Shown here one piece after another: positions 42,981-50,214 of a stretch of 64,000 nucleotides of DNA. A program made the translations under genes and the position numbers. Within the stretch, counting starts at the first letter, position 1; every line of letters begins with the position of its first letter. This DNA comes from Sphingopyxis macrogoltabida (GTDB lineage Bacteria > Pseudomonadota > Alphaproteobacteria > Sphingomonadales > Sphingomonadaceae): NCBI RefSeq assembly GCF_001314325.1, contig NZ_CP009431.1, positions 87,241-151,240 on the forward strand. The letters are read 5' to 3'. Under the pieces are notes generated by a model. That model searched no databases. It was not told where the DNA came from and saw only the letters and a list, made by a program, of their open reading frames with translations.

Positions 42981-43009
42981 GAGCGAACTCTCCTTCTTCA
43001 GGTTCGCTC
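42981..43009 (-). promoter_or_regulatory. Hairpin enclosing ribosome site of DUF7007 gene
   Basis: GAGCGAAC (42981-42988) is perfectly complementary to GTTCGCTC (43002-43009). The 13-base loop carries AAGGAGA. The stem abuts the ATG. Confidence 0.65.
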
Positions 43010-43010
43010 A

Positions 43011-43028
43011 CATCCTCCCCCTCCCCTT
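43011..43028 (-). promoter_or_regulatory. Purine-tract leader motif, copy 5
   Basis: AAGGGGAGGGGGAGGATG on the minus strand, starting at the stop codon of the gene upstream. The ATG in the tract is followed at once by TGA; an overlapping GTG opens an 87-residue frame out of phase with the DUF7007 gene. Confidence 0.6.
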
Positions 43029-44314
43029 CACTCGAGAATGCGGCGGGCTTCGCTGATAATTGCCTCAGGCGTCACGCTGCTGACGGCCATGGATACGACA
43101 AGCCCGGCCTGACCGAGACGCTCGCGCTCGATGCTGCGCAGCTCAAGATAGTCAGCATCATCCGACTGCAGGATCTGGAGCGCGAACTTGCACTCCACCC
43201 CGCTATGCTCATCGAGCAGCGCCACCAGGAAATCCGGCCTCGCCGACCCCGCAGCCAGCGTGATGTCAAAGAGGACCTTCTTGACCGCCATTCTGACACC
43301 GAGACGGCGCAGTTCATACTGGGCCTGTTGGAGCGCGCGCAGCACGTCGCGATCGTGTTCACGCTCGGCGGGCACGAACTGGTTCCCGCTGAAGACAGGC
43401 TGGGCATAGGCGCGCAGCGCCAGGTATCCTTCGCGCCGACTATGCTCGCCGACGACGGCCAGCACGAGAAAGGGTGGCTCGACCTCGGCGCGGATGATCC
43501 CGGTATGCTGGATGCGATTGCGGATTTCGACAGTTCCTAGCCCCGTCACCACCTCGCTCGATGTGACCTCGCTCGCTTCGAGAAGCAGAAAGGCCTGCGG
43601 TGCAAACTCGGGCGGCCAGGGCTCGGCCGCAGCCCGCAATCGGGCATGGACCCGCCGTTTCTCGTAGTCGATCGCGTTGGTGTAGAGATGATCCGACAGC
43701 CGGATGCCCGGCGCGATTTCGAGGCCCTGAGCGGCGCGCTTGAGGTGGCGCATTTCTTCGCTGATCGAGCCTGCGCGCCTGCCTGTGGCCGGTAATTCGC
43801 GCAGGATGTTCGAGCCTGCGCGCTCGAGCAGCAGCCAGAGCAGCTTGCCAAGGCGCGGAATGGCGACGCCGCGCGAGCGATCGTCAGGCTCAATGTCCTC
43901 TGGCCTCTGTGCAAGCTTCTCCGGCGCCTTCTGGTGTGCGCTGAACAGGCCTTTTGGAAGGCCGATGGCATAGAGAGAATCCTTCACGGTCTCGCGGATG
44001 CGCGGTGGCGCCTGCGGCAGATGAAACGGGCATCCTGGCTCGTGGCCTGGCCGCGAAGTAAGACGCCGGAGGTAATAGGTTTCCTGAAAACTGAGATAGG
44101 CCGCGCTCATCAGCGGCGGCGGATGCTCTGCCCCAAGGCAATCGCAAGCGATCCACTTGTGGTTCTCTCGCGCGGTGGAGACCAGTGAGACGCAAGCGCG
44201 GTGGTCGGCCTCGCTGCCCCGGCCTGTATACCAGCGCACCAGCGCAGCCTTCAGCTCGTCGCTGATCGCGACCCTGCCGGTCTTTCCTGTGGTGTCCTTA
44301 CCTACCAGCCACAT
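43028..44314 (-). CDS. DUF1173-like protein with possible nuclease core
   Basis: 428 residues. Near the N-terminus a cysteine/histidine cluster (IACDCLGAEHPP, then HEPGCPFH) suits metal binding, as in DUF1173 proteins. Near the C-terminus RPDFLVALLDEHSGVECK shows a D-x(n)-E-x-K arrangement like PD-(D/E)XK enzymes, preceded by a helix with EREHDRDVLRALQQAQYELRR. The label DUF1173-like is tentative and nuclease activity is inferred. It shares a LexA box with the divergent gene at 44382. Confidence 0.6.
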   Translation of the reverse strand: MWLVGKDTTGKTGRVAISDELKAALVRWYTGRGSEADHRACVSLVSTARENHKWIACDCLGAEHPPPLMSAAYLSFQETYYLRRLTSRPGHEPGCPFHLPQAPPRIRETVKDSLYAIGLPKGLFSAHQKAPEKLAQRPEDIEPDDRSRGVAIPRLGKLLWLLLERAGSNILRELPATGRRAGSISEEMRHLKRAAQGLEIAPGIRLSDHLYTNAIDYEKRRVHARLRAAAEPWPPEFAPQAFLLLEASEVTSSEVVTGLGTVEIRNRIQHTGIIRAEVEPPFLVLAVVGEHSRREGYLALRAYAQPVFSGNQFVPAEREHDRDVLRALQQAQYELRRLGVRMAVKKVLFDITLAAGSARPDFLVALLDEHSGVECKFALQILQSDDADYLELRSIERERLGQAGLVVSMAVSSVTPEAIISEARRILE

Positions 44315-44342
44315 GCATGATGACGCCTTGACCCTGTGGTTT

Positions 44343-44357
44343 GTTCACGGTATGTTC
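44343..44357. promoter_or_regulatory. LexA (SOS) box between divergent genes
   Basis: GTTCACGGTATGTTC is a perfect GTTC-N7-GTTC. It is 24 bases before ATG 44382 (+) and 28 bases before the minus-strand start at 44314, so one bound LexA could repress both genes. Confidence 0.8.
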
Positions 44358-44381
44358 ATAATCTGCAGGAGCCCATGAATA

Positions 44382-44879
44382 ATGAACAAGGTCTTTGATA
44401 TCGGCAAGTTCGACCTCGATGTCACGCTGCGCGACGCGGCGCTTGATCCGAATTGCCGCCCGACCAAGCGCATGCTCGCCAATGCCTCGATCGGAGTGGA
44501 GCCGTTCGATGCTTATTATTCGGCGCGCGAGCTCTACGAGACGTTGCAGGGCGTCTTTCAGGGCCTGCCCAATGCCAAGGCTCGGCTGACACAGATCCTG
44601 TCCTGCCATTGCGATGACTATCAGCGCTGCCTCTACTATGCGCTGGCAGGGCGCGGGGTTGTCCAGATGCTCGACGATCTCGAATGGCTCTTCGAGCTCC
44701 TCGGGCCGCGGTGCCAGATGTCGGGCCACATTCTGCGCTCGGGCCAGCACCCGGCACCGATGGTCAACCCTTACGTCTCGTCAGAGCCTGATGGCCCTGT
44801 TCCTGCCCGCAGCGCCGACTTTACCGAAGGCCCATCGTGGTATCTCGATCCCGGCCTCGGAGGGATGATCGAGGAATAA
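44382..44879 (+). CDS. Hypothetical protein under LexA box
   Basis: 165 residues. KVFDIGKFDLDVTLRDAALD and FDAYYSARELYETLQGVFQG indicate a soluble helical protein; CHCDDYQRC is a small cysteine group. No family was recognised. A LexA box upstream predicts DNA-damage induction. It converges on the RES toxin gene. Confidence 0.65.
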   Translation: MNKVFDIGKFDLDVTLRDAALDPNCRPTKRMLANASIGVEPFDAYYSARELYETLQGVFQGLPNAKARLTQILSCHCDDYQRCLYYALAGRGVVQMLDDLEWLFELLGPRCQMSGHILRSGQHPAPMVNPYVSSEPDGPVPARSADFTEGPSWYLDPGLGGMIEE

Positions 44880-44886
44880 GCGGCAA

Positions 44887-45381
44887 TCAGTGATTGCGAA
44901 GGCCAAGCCGGTCGTCGTCATCAACAAGCGCGATGCGCCCGTCCCAGTCCCACAGGACCAGATTGAGCGCATCCGCGGGGGCACCGCGGGCGTAGCTCGG
45001 GACGACGATGCCGGCATAGCCTTGCACGATCGCGGCCTCGGCCAGATCCTGCGTCGGGACCGGCTTGCCTGAGAGCATCCGATCGCGCCACGCCGGATCG
45101 GCGAGCTCAGCCGGTGCGATACCGAAAGGCCGCAATGCAGCTGCATCGCGGCCATCGAGCAACGGTCCGATGTCGGCCTGATAAGCGACGAGCGTAGTGG
45201 GCTGGAGGGTGCCAACCTGATTGGCCTCGCGCAGCGCGGTCTCAGGGGCGAGGGAAGTATAGAGCGCGATGCGCCCGATGCGATTGAACCGTCCGCCAAA
45301 CCGGGCCGCCCCCTCCCCTGAGAGGGGTTCGCGGGACCAAACCGGGTTGTGGGCACGGTAGAGCAGCCCGGTAAAGTGCAT
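44887..45381 (-). CDS. RES-domain toxin (NAD phosphorylase family)
   Basis: 164 residues. The RES fold is clear: LYRAHNPVWSREPLSGEGA, GGRFNRIGRIALYTSLAPETALREA and GIVVPSYAR. Family members degrade NAD and stop growth until inhibited by an Xre/MbcA/ParS antitoxin, which is encoded 4 bases upstream. Residues of the active site (Arg and Glu in the first motifs) are present. Confidence 0.88.
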   Translation of the reverse strand: MHFTGLLYRAHNPVWSREPLSGEGAARFGGRFNRIGRIALYTSLAPETALREANQVGTLQPTTLVAYQADIGPLLDGRDAAALRPFGIAPAELADPAWRDRMLSGKPVPTQDLAEAAIVQGYAGIVVPSYARGAPADALNLVLWDWDGRIALVDDDDRLGLRNH

Positions 45382-45385
45382 TGGA

Positions 45386-45736
45386 CTAGGCGTGGACGCC
45401 GGCGTCGACCGCGTCGATATAGGTCAGCACGTCGTCGGCCCGGTTGCTCTGCACCAGCTGCATGGCGGTCTGGCCCGAGAAGCCGGGCAGCGGTTCCGAG
45501 CGGTACCAGGCATAGGCCAGCAAGGCCGAGCCAAAGCGCGGCTCGACCTTGTTGAGCACCTCGACCATCTGGCGAAGGCGGCGCTGGGTACGTGTCGACG
45601 CGATCCGGTCTTTGCGCTGGATCGCGTCCTTGCCGAGGCCCAGCGAGCGTGCGAGTTCGTCGCTGGTGGTCCGCAGCGCGTCGACGATCTTGCGCGGAGC
45701 AAACGCGCCGTTGTCAGCGTAGTTTTGAATCGCCAT
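45386..45736 (-). CDS. Xre/MbcA/ParS-family antitoxin
   Basis: 116 residues from ATG 45736. The N-terminal part is helix-turn-helix-like (TTSDELARSLGLGKDAIQRK) and the C-terminal MVEVLNKVEPRFGSALLAYA and WYRSEPLPGFSGQTAMQLVQ form the toxin-binding domain DUF2384. It neutralises the RES toxin and probably represses the pair. Confidence 0.88.
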   Translation of the reverse strand: MAIQNYADNGAFAPRKIVDALRTTSDELARSLGLGKDAIQRKDRIASTRTQRRLRQMVEVLNKVEPRFGSALLAYAWYRSEPLPGFSGQTAMQLVQSNRADDVLTYIDAVDAGVHA

Positions 45737-45847
45737 TGCACTTTCCCATGAATTCTGACGCGATATAGCGTCAATTTTTGCGGTAATCAAGGTTTGCTGT
45801 GCCAGACCCAGCAGGTGTTCCGGTTCTGCCGCAGAGGTTTCCCGCTA

Positions 45848-46048
45848 TTACAAAACCACGACCTGCAATTCGATCGCACCGGGAAGGCCCGCTTCTGCAG
45901 GCATAACGCAGAAGGGCTGGAGCTTGCTGTCCGTCCTTACCACGGCATGGCTCTGCCCGGAATTTGCGGTCATCCGAATGGCGACACGCTCGGCATTGGC
46001 GCGCCCGCACAGGATCGCCCTTCTGGGGTCCAGGCTCTGAGGCAGCAT
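45848..46048 (-). CDS. Small hypothetical protein with ideal ribosome site
   Basis: 66 residues from ATG 46048, with GGGAGGTGATC directly before it, one of the best sites in the window. LDPRRAILCGRANAERVAIR and GAIELQVVVL suggest a small beta protein. It lies 16 bases after the DUF6927-like gene in the same operon. No family was recognised. Confidence 0.65.
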   Translation of the reverse strand: MLPQSLDPRRAILCGRANAERVAIRMTANSGQSHAVVRTDSKLQPFCVMPAEAGLPGAIELQVVVL

Positions 46049-46064
46049 GATCACCTCCCGAGCG

Positions 46065-46688
46065 TTACGGCGTTGCCGGGAAGAATGTGCGAACCGCGCG
46101 CTTTGGGGGCACGACTTCAAATCGGCGCTCCATCAATCTGCTGATGCGGAACCGGCCTCGGCCATCGGGCGTGCTAAGTTCAATCTTCGCGCCGCGCTTT
46201 GTCACCCTGAATTCGGCGTGTTCGCTCCCGTCGGTGAACTTCATGGGTTCAGGCAGCCGGATCATGTCGCCATCGGCGATCTTGCGTTCCTTCAGCCGCA
46301 GCTGCCGGTAGCACCGGTTGCGCCAGTCGAGGGCATAGGGGTGATTGGTTGGCCCGAGTTCCTCGAGGATACTTCTGGGACACCCGGCCTCGACCGGCCC
46401 TGAATTTTCATCCATGTCCTTGTAGCCGAACAGGAGGCCGTCTGCGGCCTTGGGGTTCCAGCGGACCAAACAGATCACCGCGGAGATGGCGTGGGTCTGG
46501 TTGTTCGGTCCATAGCGCTGGACAGCCGCGTAATAGGCCCCGGTTGTGGACACGCTTCTGATGACCCGGCATCCTTCGAAGGTGCCGGTTTCTTCATTCT
46601 CGCGCTCCCATGTGAGCTGATTGTCGAGATAGGCCTTGGGAGTGTCGAAGCCCCCCATTCCGGCACGGTGCATGTAAAGCCAGCCCAT
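46065..46688 (-). CDS. DUF6927-like protein
   Basis: 207 residues with AAGGAGA 7 bases before ATG. MGWLYMHRAGMGGFDTPKAYLD opens a plasmid family labelled DUF6927; GAYYAAVQRYGPN and ALDWRNRCYRQL follow. The label is by memory of the family. It is probably in one unit with the genes at 46701 and 45848. Function unknown. Confidence 0.7.
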   Translation of the reverse strand: MGWLYMHRAGMGGFDTPKAYLDNQLTWERENEETGTFEGCRVIRSVSTTGAYYAAVQRYGPNNQTHAISAVICLVRWNPKAADGLLFGYKDMDENSGPVEAGCPRSILEELGPTNHPYALDWRNRCYRQLRLKERKIADGDMIRLPEPMKFTDGSEHAEFRVTKRGAKIELSTPDGRGRFRISRLMERRFEVVPPKRAVRTFFPATP

Positions 46689-46700
46689 GCGAGTTCTCCT

Positions 46701-47342
46701 TCAGATGAGCCCCGGCTGCGCCGGAGGTGCGATCTTCAATTCGCGCGCGATCCGCGCCGTGAGTGCGGGAATGTCTGCAAGGGCGGTGATCGGCGCTTTG
46801 CGCATCACCGCGCCAGGCGGTTTCCAGAACGGGTTGCGCCAGGCGAGACCTGGCTCGCCGAACCTTTCCGGGCTGATCCGGACGTAGATCCCGTCGGCTT
46901 CCAGCACATGCTCGCCCGCGAGCTGTTCCTGTGAGGTGTAATAGCTGATGCGGTAATCGGCGTGCTCGAGGCCGATCCCTGCTGCGATCTGGCGCAGCGC
47001 ACGCGTGCCCTCGCGCCGGTAATGGCGCAGTTCTTCGGGACGATAGTCGATCCCGCGTTTAACCAGCGCAATGATCGCCGGTCTGTGTTTGAGCTCGGCA
47101 AGGCGTTCGATGCACTGGGCCCGCAGAGCCTGGTCGTCTGCCTCACATTCGGTCGGCCTTCCATCAGCAATGCGTTGAAGGTGGCGCGTCAGCAGCAGCA
47201 CAGCCGGACAGGTTGCGGCCTGCCGGCCTGCAAGGCGGACATCATCCACGGCCTCGTTCAATGCTCGCAGCGCATTTTCGAAGGTTGTCAGTCCATCAGG
47301 CTGGAGTGCGCGGCGGTAACGGTAATCGATGTCGCAAGACAT
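46701..47342 (-). CDS. Hypothetical protein, separated from its leader by an IS
   Basis: 213 residues from ATG 47342 with AAAGGAAG upstream. A helical protein (LTTFENALRALNEAVDDVRL) without recognised family. An IS256-family element begins 29 bases upstream, and on its far side lies leader copy 6 with no gene of its own. Removing the IS would put that leader before this gene, so its native expression has probably been altered. Confidence 0.65.
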   Translation of the reverse strand: MSCDIDYRYRRALQPDGLTTFENALRALNEAVDDVRLAGRQAATCPAVLLLTRHLQRIADGRPTECEADDQALRAQCIERLAELKHRPAIIALVKRGIDYRPEELRHYRREGTRALRQIAAGIGLEHADYRISYYTSQEQLAGEHVLEADGIYVRISPERFGEPGLAWRNPFWKPPGAVMRKAPITALADIPALTARIARELKIAPPAQPGLI

Positions 47343-47371
47343 GAGGCTTCCTTTCGTTAGCGTCCGCGCTC

Positions 47372-48761
47372 GTGGTGTAATTTCCGGTGTAGGCGATGGT
47401 GTATTCCGGGGTGGGGCATGCCCCACCCCGGAATGCGGCGTCGCTGGTGGCCACCGGGTTCATCGTTATGGTGGAGTTTGCACACTTCAACCGTGACGAA
47501 GAGGAGTTCCCGATGACCGAGGACAGATTACTGATCGAAGAGCTTGCTGCGAAGGGCGGCCAACCGGATTTTTTGCGCACCATCGCCGAGAACGTGCTGC
47601 AGCTGATCATGGAGGCCGACGTTGATGGCCTGATCGGCGCGGGTCGCCACGAACGCAGCAGCGAGCGCGCGACCTGGCGCAACGGCTATCGCGACCGTTC
47701 GCTGGATACCCGGGTAGGCACGCTGAACCTGAAAATCCCCAAGCTGCGTGCTGGGTCCTACTTTCCGGGCTTCCTTGAGCCCCGCAAGATGGTCGAGAAA
47801 GCGCTGGTTGCGGTGATCCAGGAAGCGTGGATCGGCGGGGTCAGCACCCGGCGGGTCGATGAACTCGTCCAGGCCATGGGCATGACCGGCATCTCCAAGT
47901 CCACCGTCTCCAAGCTTTGCAAGGACATTGACGAGCGCGTCCATGCCTTTCTGAAACGCCCGCTCACCGGCGAATGGCCGTATCTCTGGCTCGATGCCAC
48001 CTATCTCAAGGTACGCGAAGGCGGGCGGATCATCAGCGTTGCCGCAATAATCGCCATGGCCGTCAACACCGAGGGCCGGCGCGAGATCGTCGGCCTGCAT
48101 ATCGGCCCCTCGGAAGCGGAGGTCTTCTGGTCCGACTTCCTGAAGGACCTTGTTCGGCGCGGTCTTACCGGCGTGAAGCTGGTCATCTCCGATGCTCACG
48201 AGGGCCTCAAGGGCGCGATCACCCGCGTCATGGGCGCCACCTGGCAGCGCTGCCGGGTGCACTTCATGCGCAATGCCCTGTCCTATGTGCCCAAGGGCCA
48301 GAACACTGTCGTCGCCGCCGCGATCCGCCAGGTCTTCCTGCAGCCCGATCAGAAAAGCGCAACGCAGGTCTGGCGACAGGTCGCCGACCAGTTGCGCACC
48401 CGTTGGCCCAAGCTCGGCGCCTGCATGGACGAGGCCGAAACCGACGTGCTCGCCTACACCGGCTTTCCCACCCAGCACCGCACGAAGTTACACTCAACCA
48501 ATCCGCTCGAGCGGCTCAACAAGGAGGTCAAGCGCCGCGCCGACGTCGTCGGAATCTTCCCGAACGAAGACAGCATCATCCGCCTCGTCGGGGCTGTGCT
48601 GATGGAGCAGAACGACGAGTGGCAGCTCCAGCACCGATACATGCAGATCGAAGGCATGGCCGAACTCAACCAACCCATGATCGAGGAGGAAAATCAGCCC
48701 CTACACATCACCGCCAAAGCCGCCTGACGATGGCCCACGGCCACAGCCGAAATTACACCAC
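47372..48761 (+). mobile_element. IS256-family insertion sequence
   Basis: 1390 bp with imperfect terminal inverted repeats of about 28 bp; the outer 13 bases (GTGGTGTAATTTC) are identical at both ends. It carries one transposase gene. The 8 bases outside the ends (CCGCGCTC and CTTGACGG) do not match, so no target duplication is visible. The copy looks intact and may be active. Confidence 0.85.
47513..48727 (+). CDS. IS256-family transposase
   Basis: 404 residues from ATG 47513, with GAGGAG 6 bases upstream. ATWRNGYRDRSLDTRVGTLNL and LPLTGEWPYLWLDATYLKVR-type segments are typical of IS256 (mutator) transposases; the DDE residues are the Asp in WLDATY, the Asp in ISDAHEGL and the Glu in NPLERLNKEVKRR. 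CRVHFMRN is the usual C-H motif. It is full length. Confidence 0.93.
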   Translation: MTEDRLLIEELAAKGGQPDFLRTIAENVLQLIMEADVDGLIGAGRHERSSERATWRNGYRDRSLDTRVGTLNLKIPKLRAGSYFPGFLEPRKMVEKALVAVIQEAWIGGVSTRRVDELVQAMGMTGISKSTVSKLCKDIDERVHAFLKRPLTGEWPYLWLDATYLKVREGGRIISVAAIIAMAVNTEGRREIVGLHIGPSEAEVFWSDFLKDLVRRGLTGVKLVISDAHEGLKGAITRVMGATWQRCRVHFMRNALSYVPKGQNTVVAAAIRQVFLQPDQKSATQVWRQVADQLRTRWPKLGACMDEAETDVLAYTGFPTQHRTKLHSTNPLERLNKEVKRRADVVGIFPNEDSIIRLVGAVLMEQNDEWQLQHRYMQIEGMAELNQPMIEEENQPLHITAKAA

Positions 48762-48785
48762 CTTGACGGACGCGACCCTTCCTTT

Positions 48786-48804
48786 CCATTGCAAGATGCA
48801 ATGG
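48786..48804 (-). promoter_or_regulatory. Hairpin of leader copy 6
   Basis: CCATTGC-AAGAT-GCAATGG, a perfect 7-bp stem, lies between the purine tract and the right end of the IS. Confidence 0.65.
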
Positions 48805-48807
48805 CCC

Positions 48808-48822
48808 CATCCCCCTTCCCTC
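48808..48822 (-). promoter_or_regulatory. Purine-tract leader motif, copy 6 (orphaned by IS)
   Basis: GAGGGAAGGGGGATG on the minus strand, beginning in the stop codon of the gene at 48821-49213. No gene follows before the IS; the next one is at 47342. Confidence 0.65.
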
Positions 48823-49213
48823 AATGCAGGCTGCGACGATGTTCGCTTAGGCCCTGCAGCGGCAACGGCTCGTAGATCATCGGTCGCCGGAGCGTGCCTG
48901 GCGCAATCTGCTCGAGGATTCGCGCAACTGCCGAGACCGCAACGCCCGCCTCGGTTGTCTGAATAACAAGCGATCGGCCTTGATCCGGAGCTATGCCAAG
49001 TGACCAACCGGCGTCCCCCTTGCCGAGAAGACCGTCCAGCACCTGGCGTGGATCCCTCTGTGGGAACAGGCCTGCGATATACTCAGCCAGCACACCGCCT
49101 ATGGGCGCCCTCCCCCGGCCTGCAACATCGCTGGCATAACGGTGAAGCTGGGTGAGGCGAACGACCTCCTCGGGGGCTGGCTCAAGCACAAGCCGGAACT
49201 GGCGCCGTTTCAT
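48821..49213 (-). CDS. Hypothetical protein overlapping ardC
   Basis: 130 residues from ATG 49213, with GGGGAGG 6 bases upstream; it lies partly inside the end of ardC (32-base overlap). RRQFRLVLEPAPEEVVRLTQ, RAPIGGVLAEYIAGLFPQRD and VAVSAVARILEQIAPGTLRR are well formed; no family was recognised. Coupled to ardC, so it may assist it or simply be co-expressed. Confidence 0.65.
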   Translation of the reverse strand: MKRRQFRLVLEPAPEEVVRLTQLHRYASDVAGRGRAPIGGVLAEYIAGLFPQRDPRQVLDGLLGKGDAGWSLGIAPDQGRSLVIQTTEAGVAVSAVARILEQIAPGTLRRPMIYEPLPLQGLSEHRRSLH

Positions 49214-50132
49214 CGGCTTCCTCCCCTTCATCCTGCACAGGTTCGCTCTGGTAGCCCGAATAGGCCGCAAGATGGTTGAATGCCTGATCGGCCTTCGCGG
49301 CCGCGGTGATGATGGCCGTCTTGTCGGCCTTGAGGATCTCCAGCCAGTGCGAGACATAACTGGCATGGCTTTCGTGGAGGTCTGCCGGAAGGCCCAGTTC
49401 GTAGCAGATCCGGGCACTCACCTGCTCGGCGACCAGCTCCTCGAAAGAGTATGCCTTGTCGCCAAAACGCTTGCCAAACTCGCGGGCGAGCCGCGAGGCA
49501 TGGCCCGACCAATGGCCGAGTTCGTGCGCTTTCGTGGCTACGAACCCGTCTTCGGTGTTGAAGACATTGGGGTGCGGAAGCTGAATATAATCAGCGCCCG
49601 GCGAGTAGAACGCGCGGTCTCCGCCGAGGCGTATGTCAGCCGGGATTGGGCCGAAAAAGCGCTCGATGGCAGCGGCCTTCTGCGAAGGCGTCGGCGGCGC
49701 TTCGGGCACCGGACTCGGATAGAAATGCGGCGGTAGGCCATCGATCTGCGAGGCGTTGAACACGCTGTAAGCGCGCATGAAGCGGATTGTTTTCGACGAC
49801 TCCTCACCGGTCGCCTGGTCGACCGCGGTCTTCTTCGTGCTGTTGAAGTAGATGCTCGGCTCGGCGGTCTCACCCTTGCGGACTTGTCCGCCAAGCTCGA
49901 TGGCCTGGCGCCAGGTCATCCAATAGCGGGATCCATAGCCATAGTGATCGGCGACCGCCCAAAGATAGAGGCGGTTGATCCCTGTGTAAGGGACGCCTGC
50001 AGCGCGCAGCGGCGCTCCGCCCATACCGGTCTTCTTCCAGGGTCGGCGCCAGGGCAGCGTTCCGGCCTCAATTGTCTTGATGATCAGATTGGTGATTTCC
50101 TGCGCGACGTCGCGCTTGGGTCGTTGGCGCAT
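49182..50132 (-). CDS. ardC: ArdC-like antirestriction protein
   Basis: 316 residues from ATG 50132 with GAGGAG 8 bases upstream. The N-terminal ArdC domain (AQEITNLIIKTIEAGTLPWRRPW, GINRLYLW) binds single-stranded DNA, and the C-terminal metallopeptidase-like domain has HELGHW at 203-208. ArdC enters recipients with transferred DNA and protects it from restriction. It follows the ParB-like gene after a terminator. That an anti-restriction gene sits on an element with two defence islands is notable but common. Confidence 0.88.
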   Translation of the reverse strand: MRQRPKRDVAQEITNLIIKTIEAGTLPWRRPWKKTGMGGAPLRAAGVPYTGINRLYLWAVADHYGYGSRYWMTWRQAIELGGQVRKGETAEPSIYFNSTKKTAVDQATGEESSKTIRFMRAYSVFNASQIDGLPPHFYPSPVPEAPPTPSQKAAAIERFFGPIPADIRLGGDRAFYSPGADYIQLPHPNVFNTEDGFVATKAHELGHWSGHASRLAREFGKRFGDKAYSFEELVAEQVSARICYELGLPADLHESHASYVSHWLEILKADKTAIITAAAKADQAFNHLAAYSGYQSEPVQDEGEEADETAPVPACA

Positions 50133-50147
50133 TGGCCTGCTCCTCAA

Positions 50148-50186
50148 CAAAAAGAGGCCCGGCTCACTCAGGCGAGTGGCCGGGCC
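50148..50186 (-). terminator. Intrinsic terminator of ParB-like gene
   Basis: GGCCCGGC (arm 50179-50186 on the minus strand) and GCCGGGCC (50156-50163) are followed by TCTTTTTG. It lies about 28 bases after the stop at 50215 and only 16 bases before the ardC ATG, so ardC must start in or after it or rely on readthrough. Confidence 0.88.
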
Positions 50187-50214
50187 AGGTCATCAGGAGG
50201 GGTGATTTGCCGTC

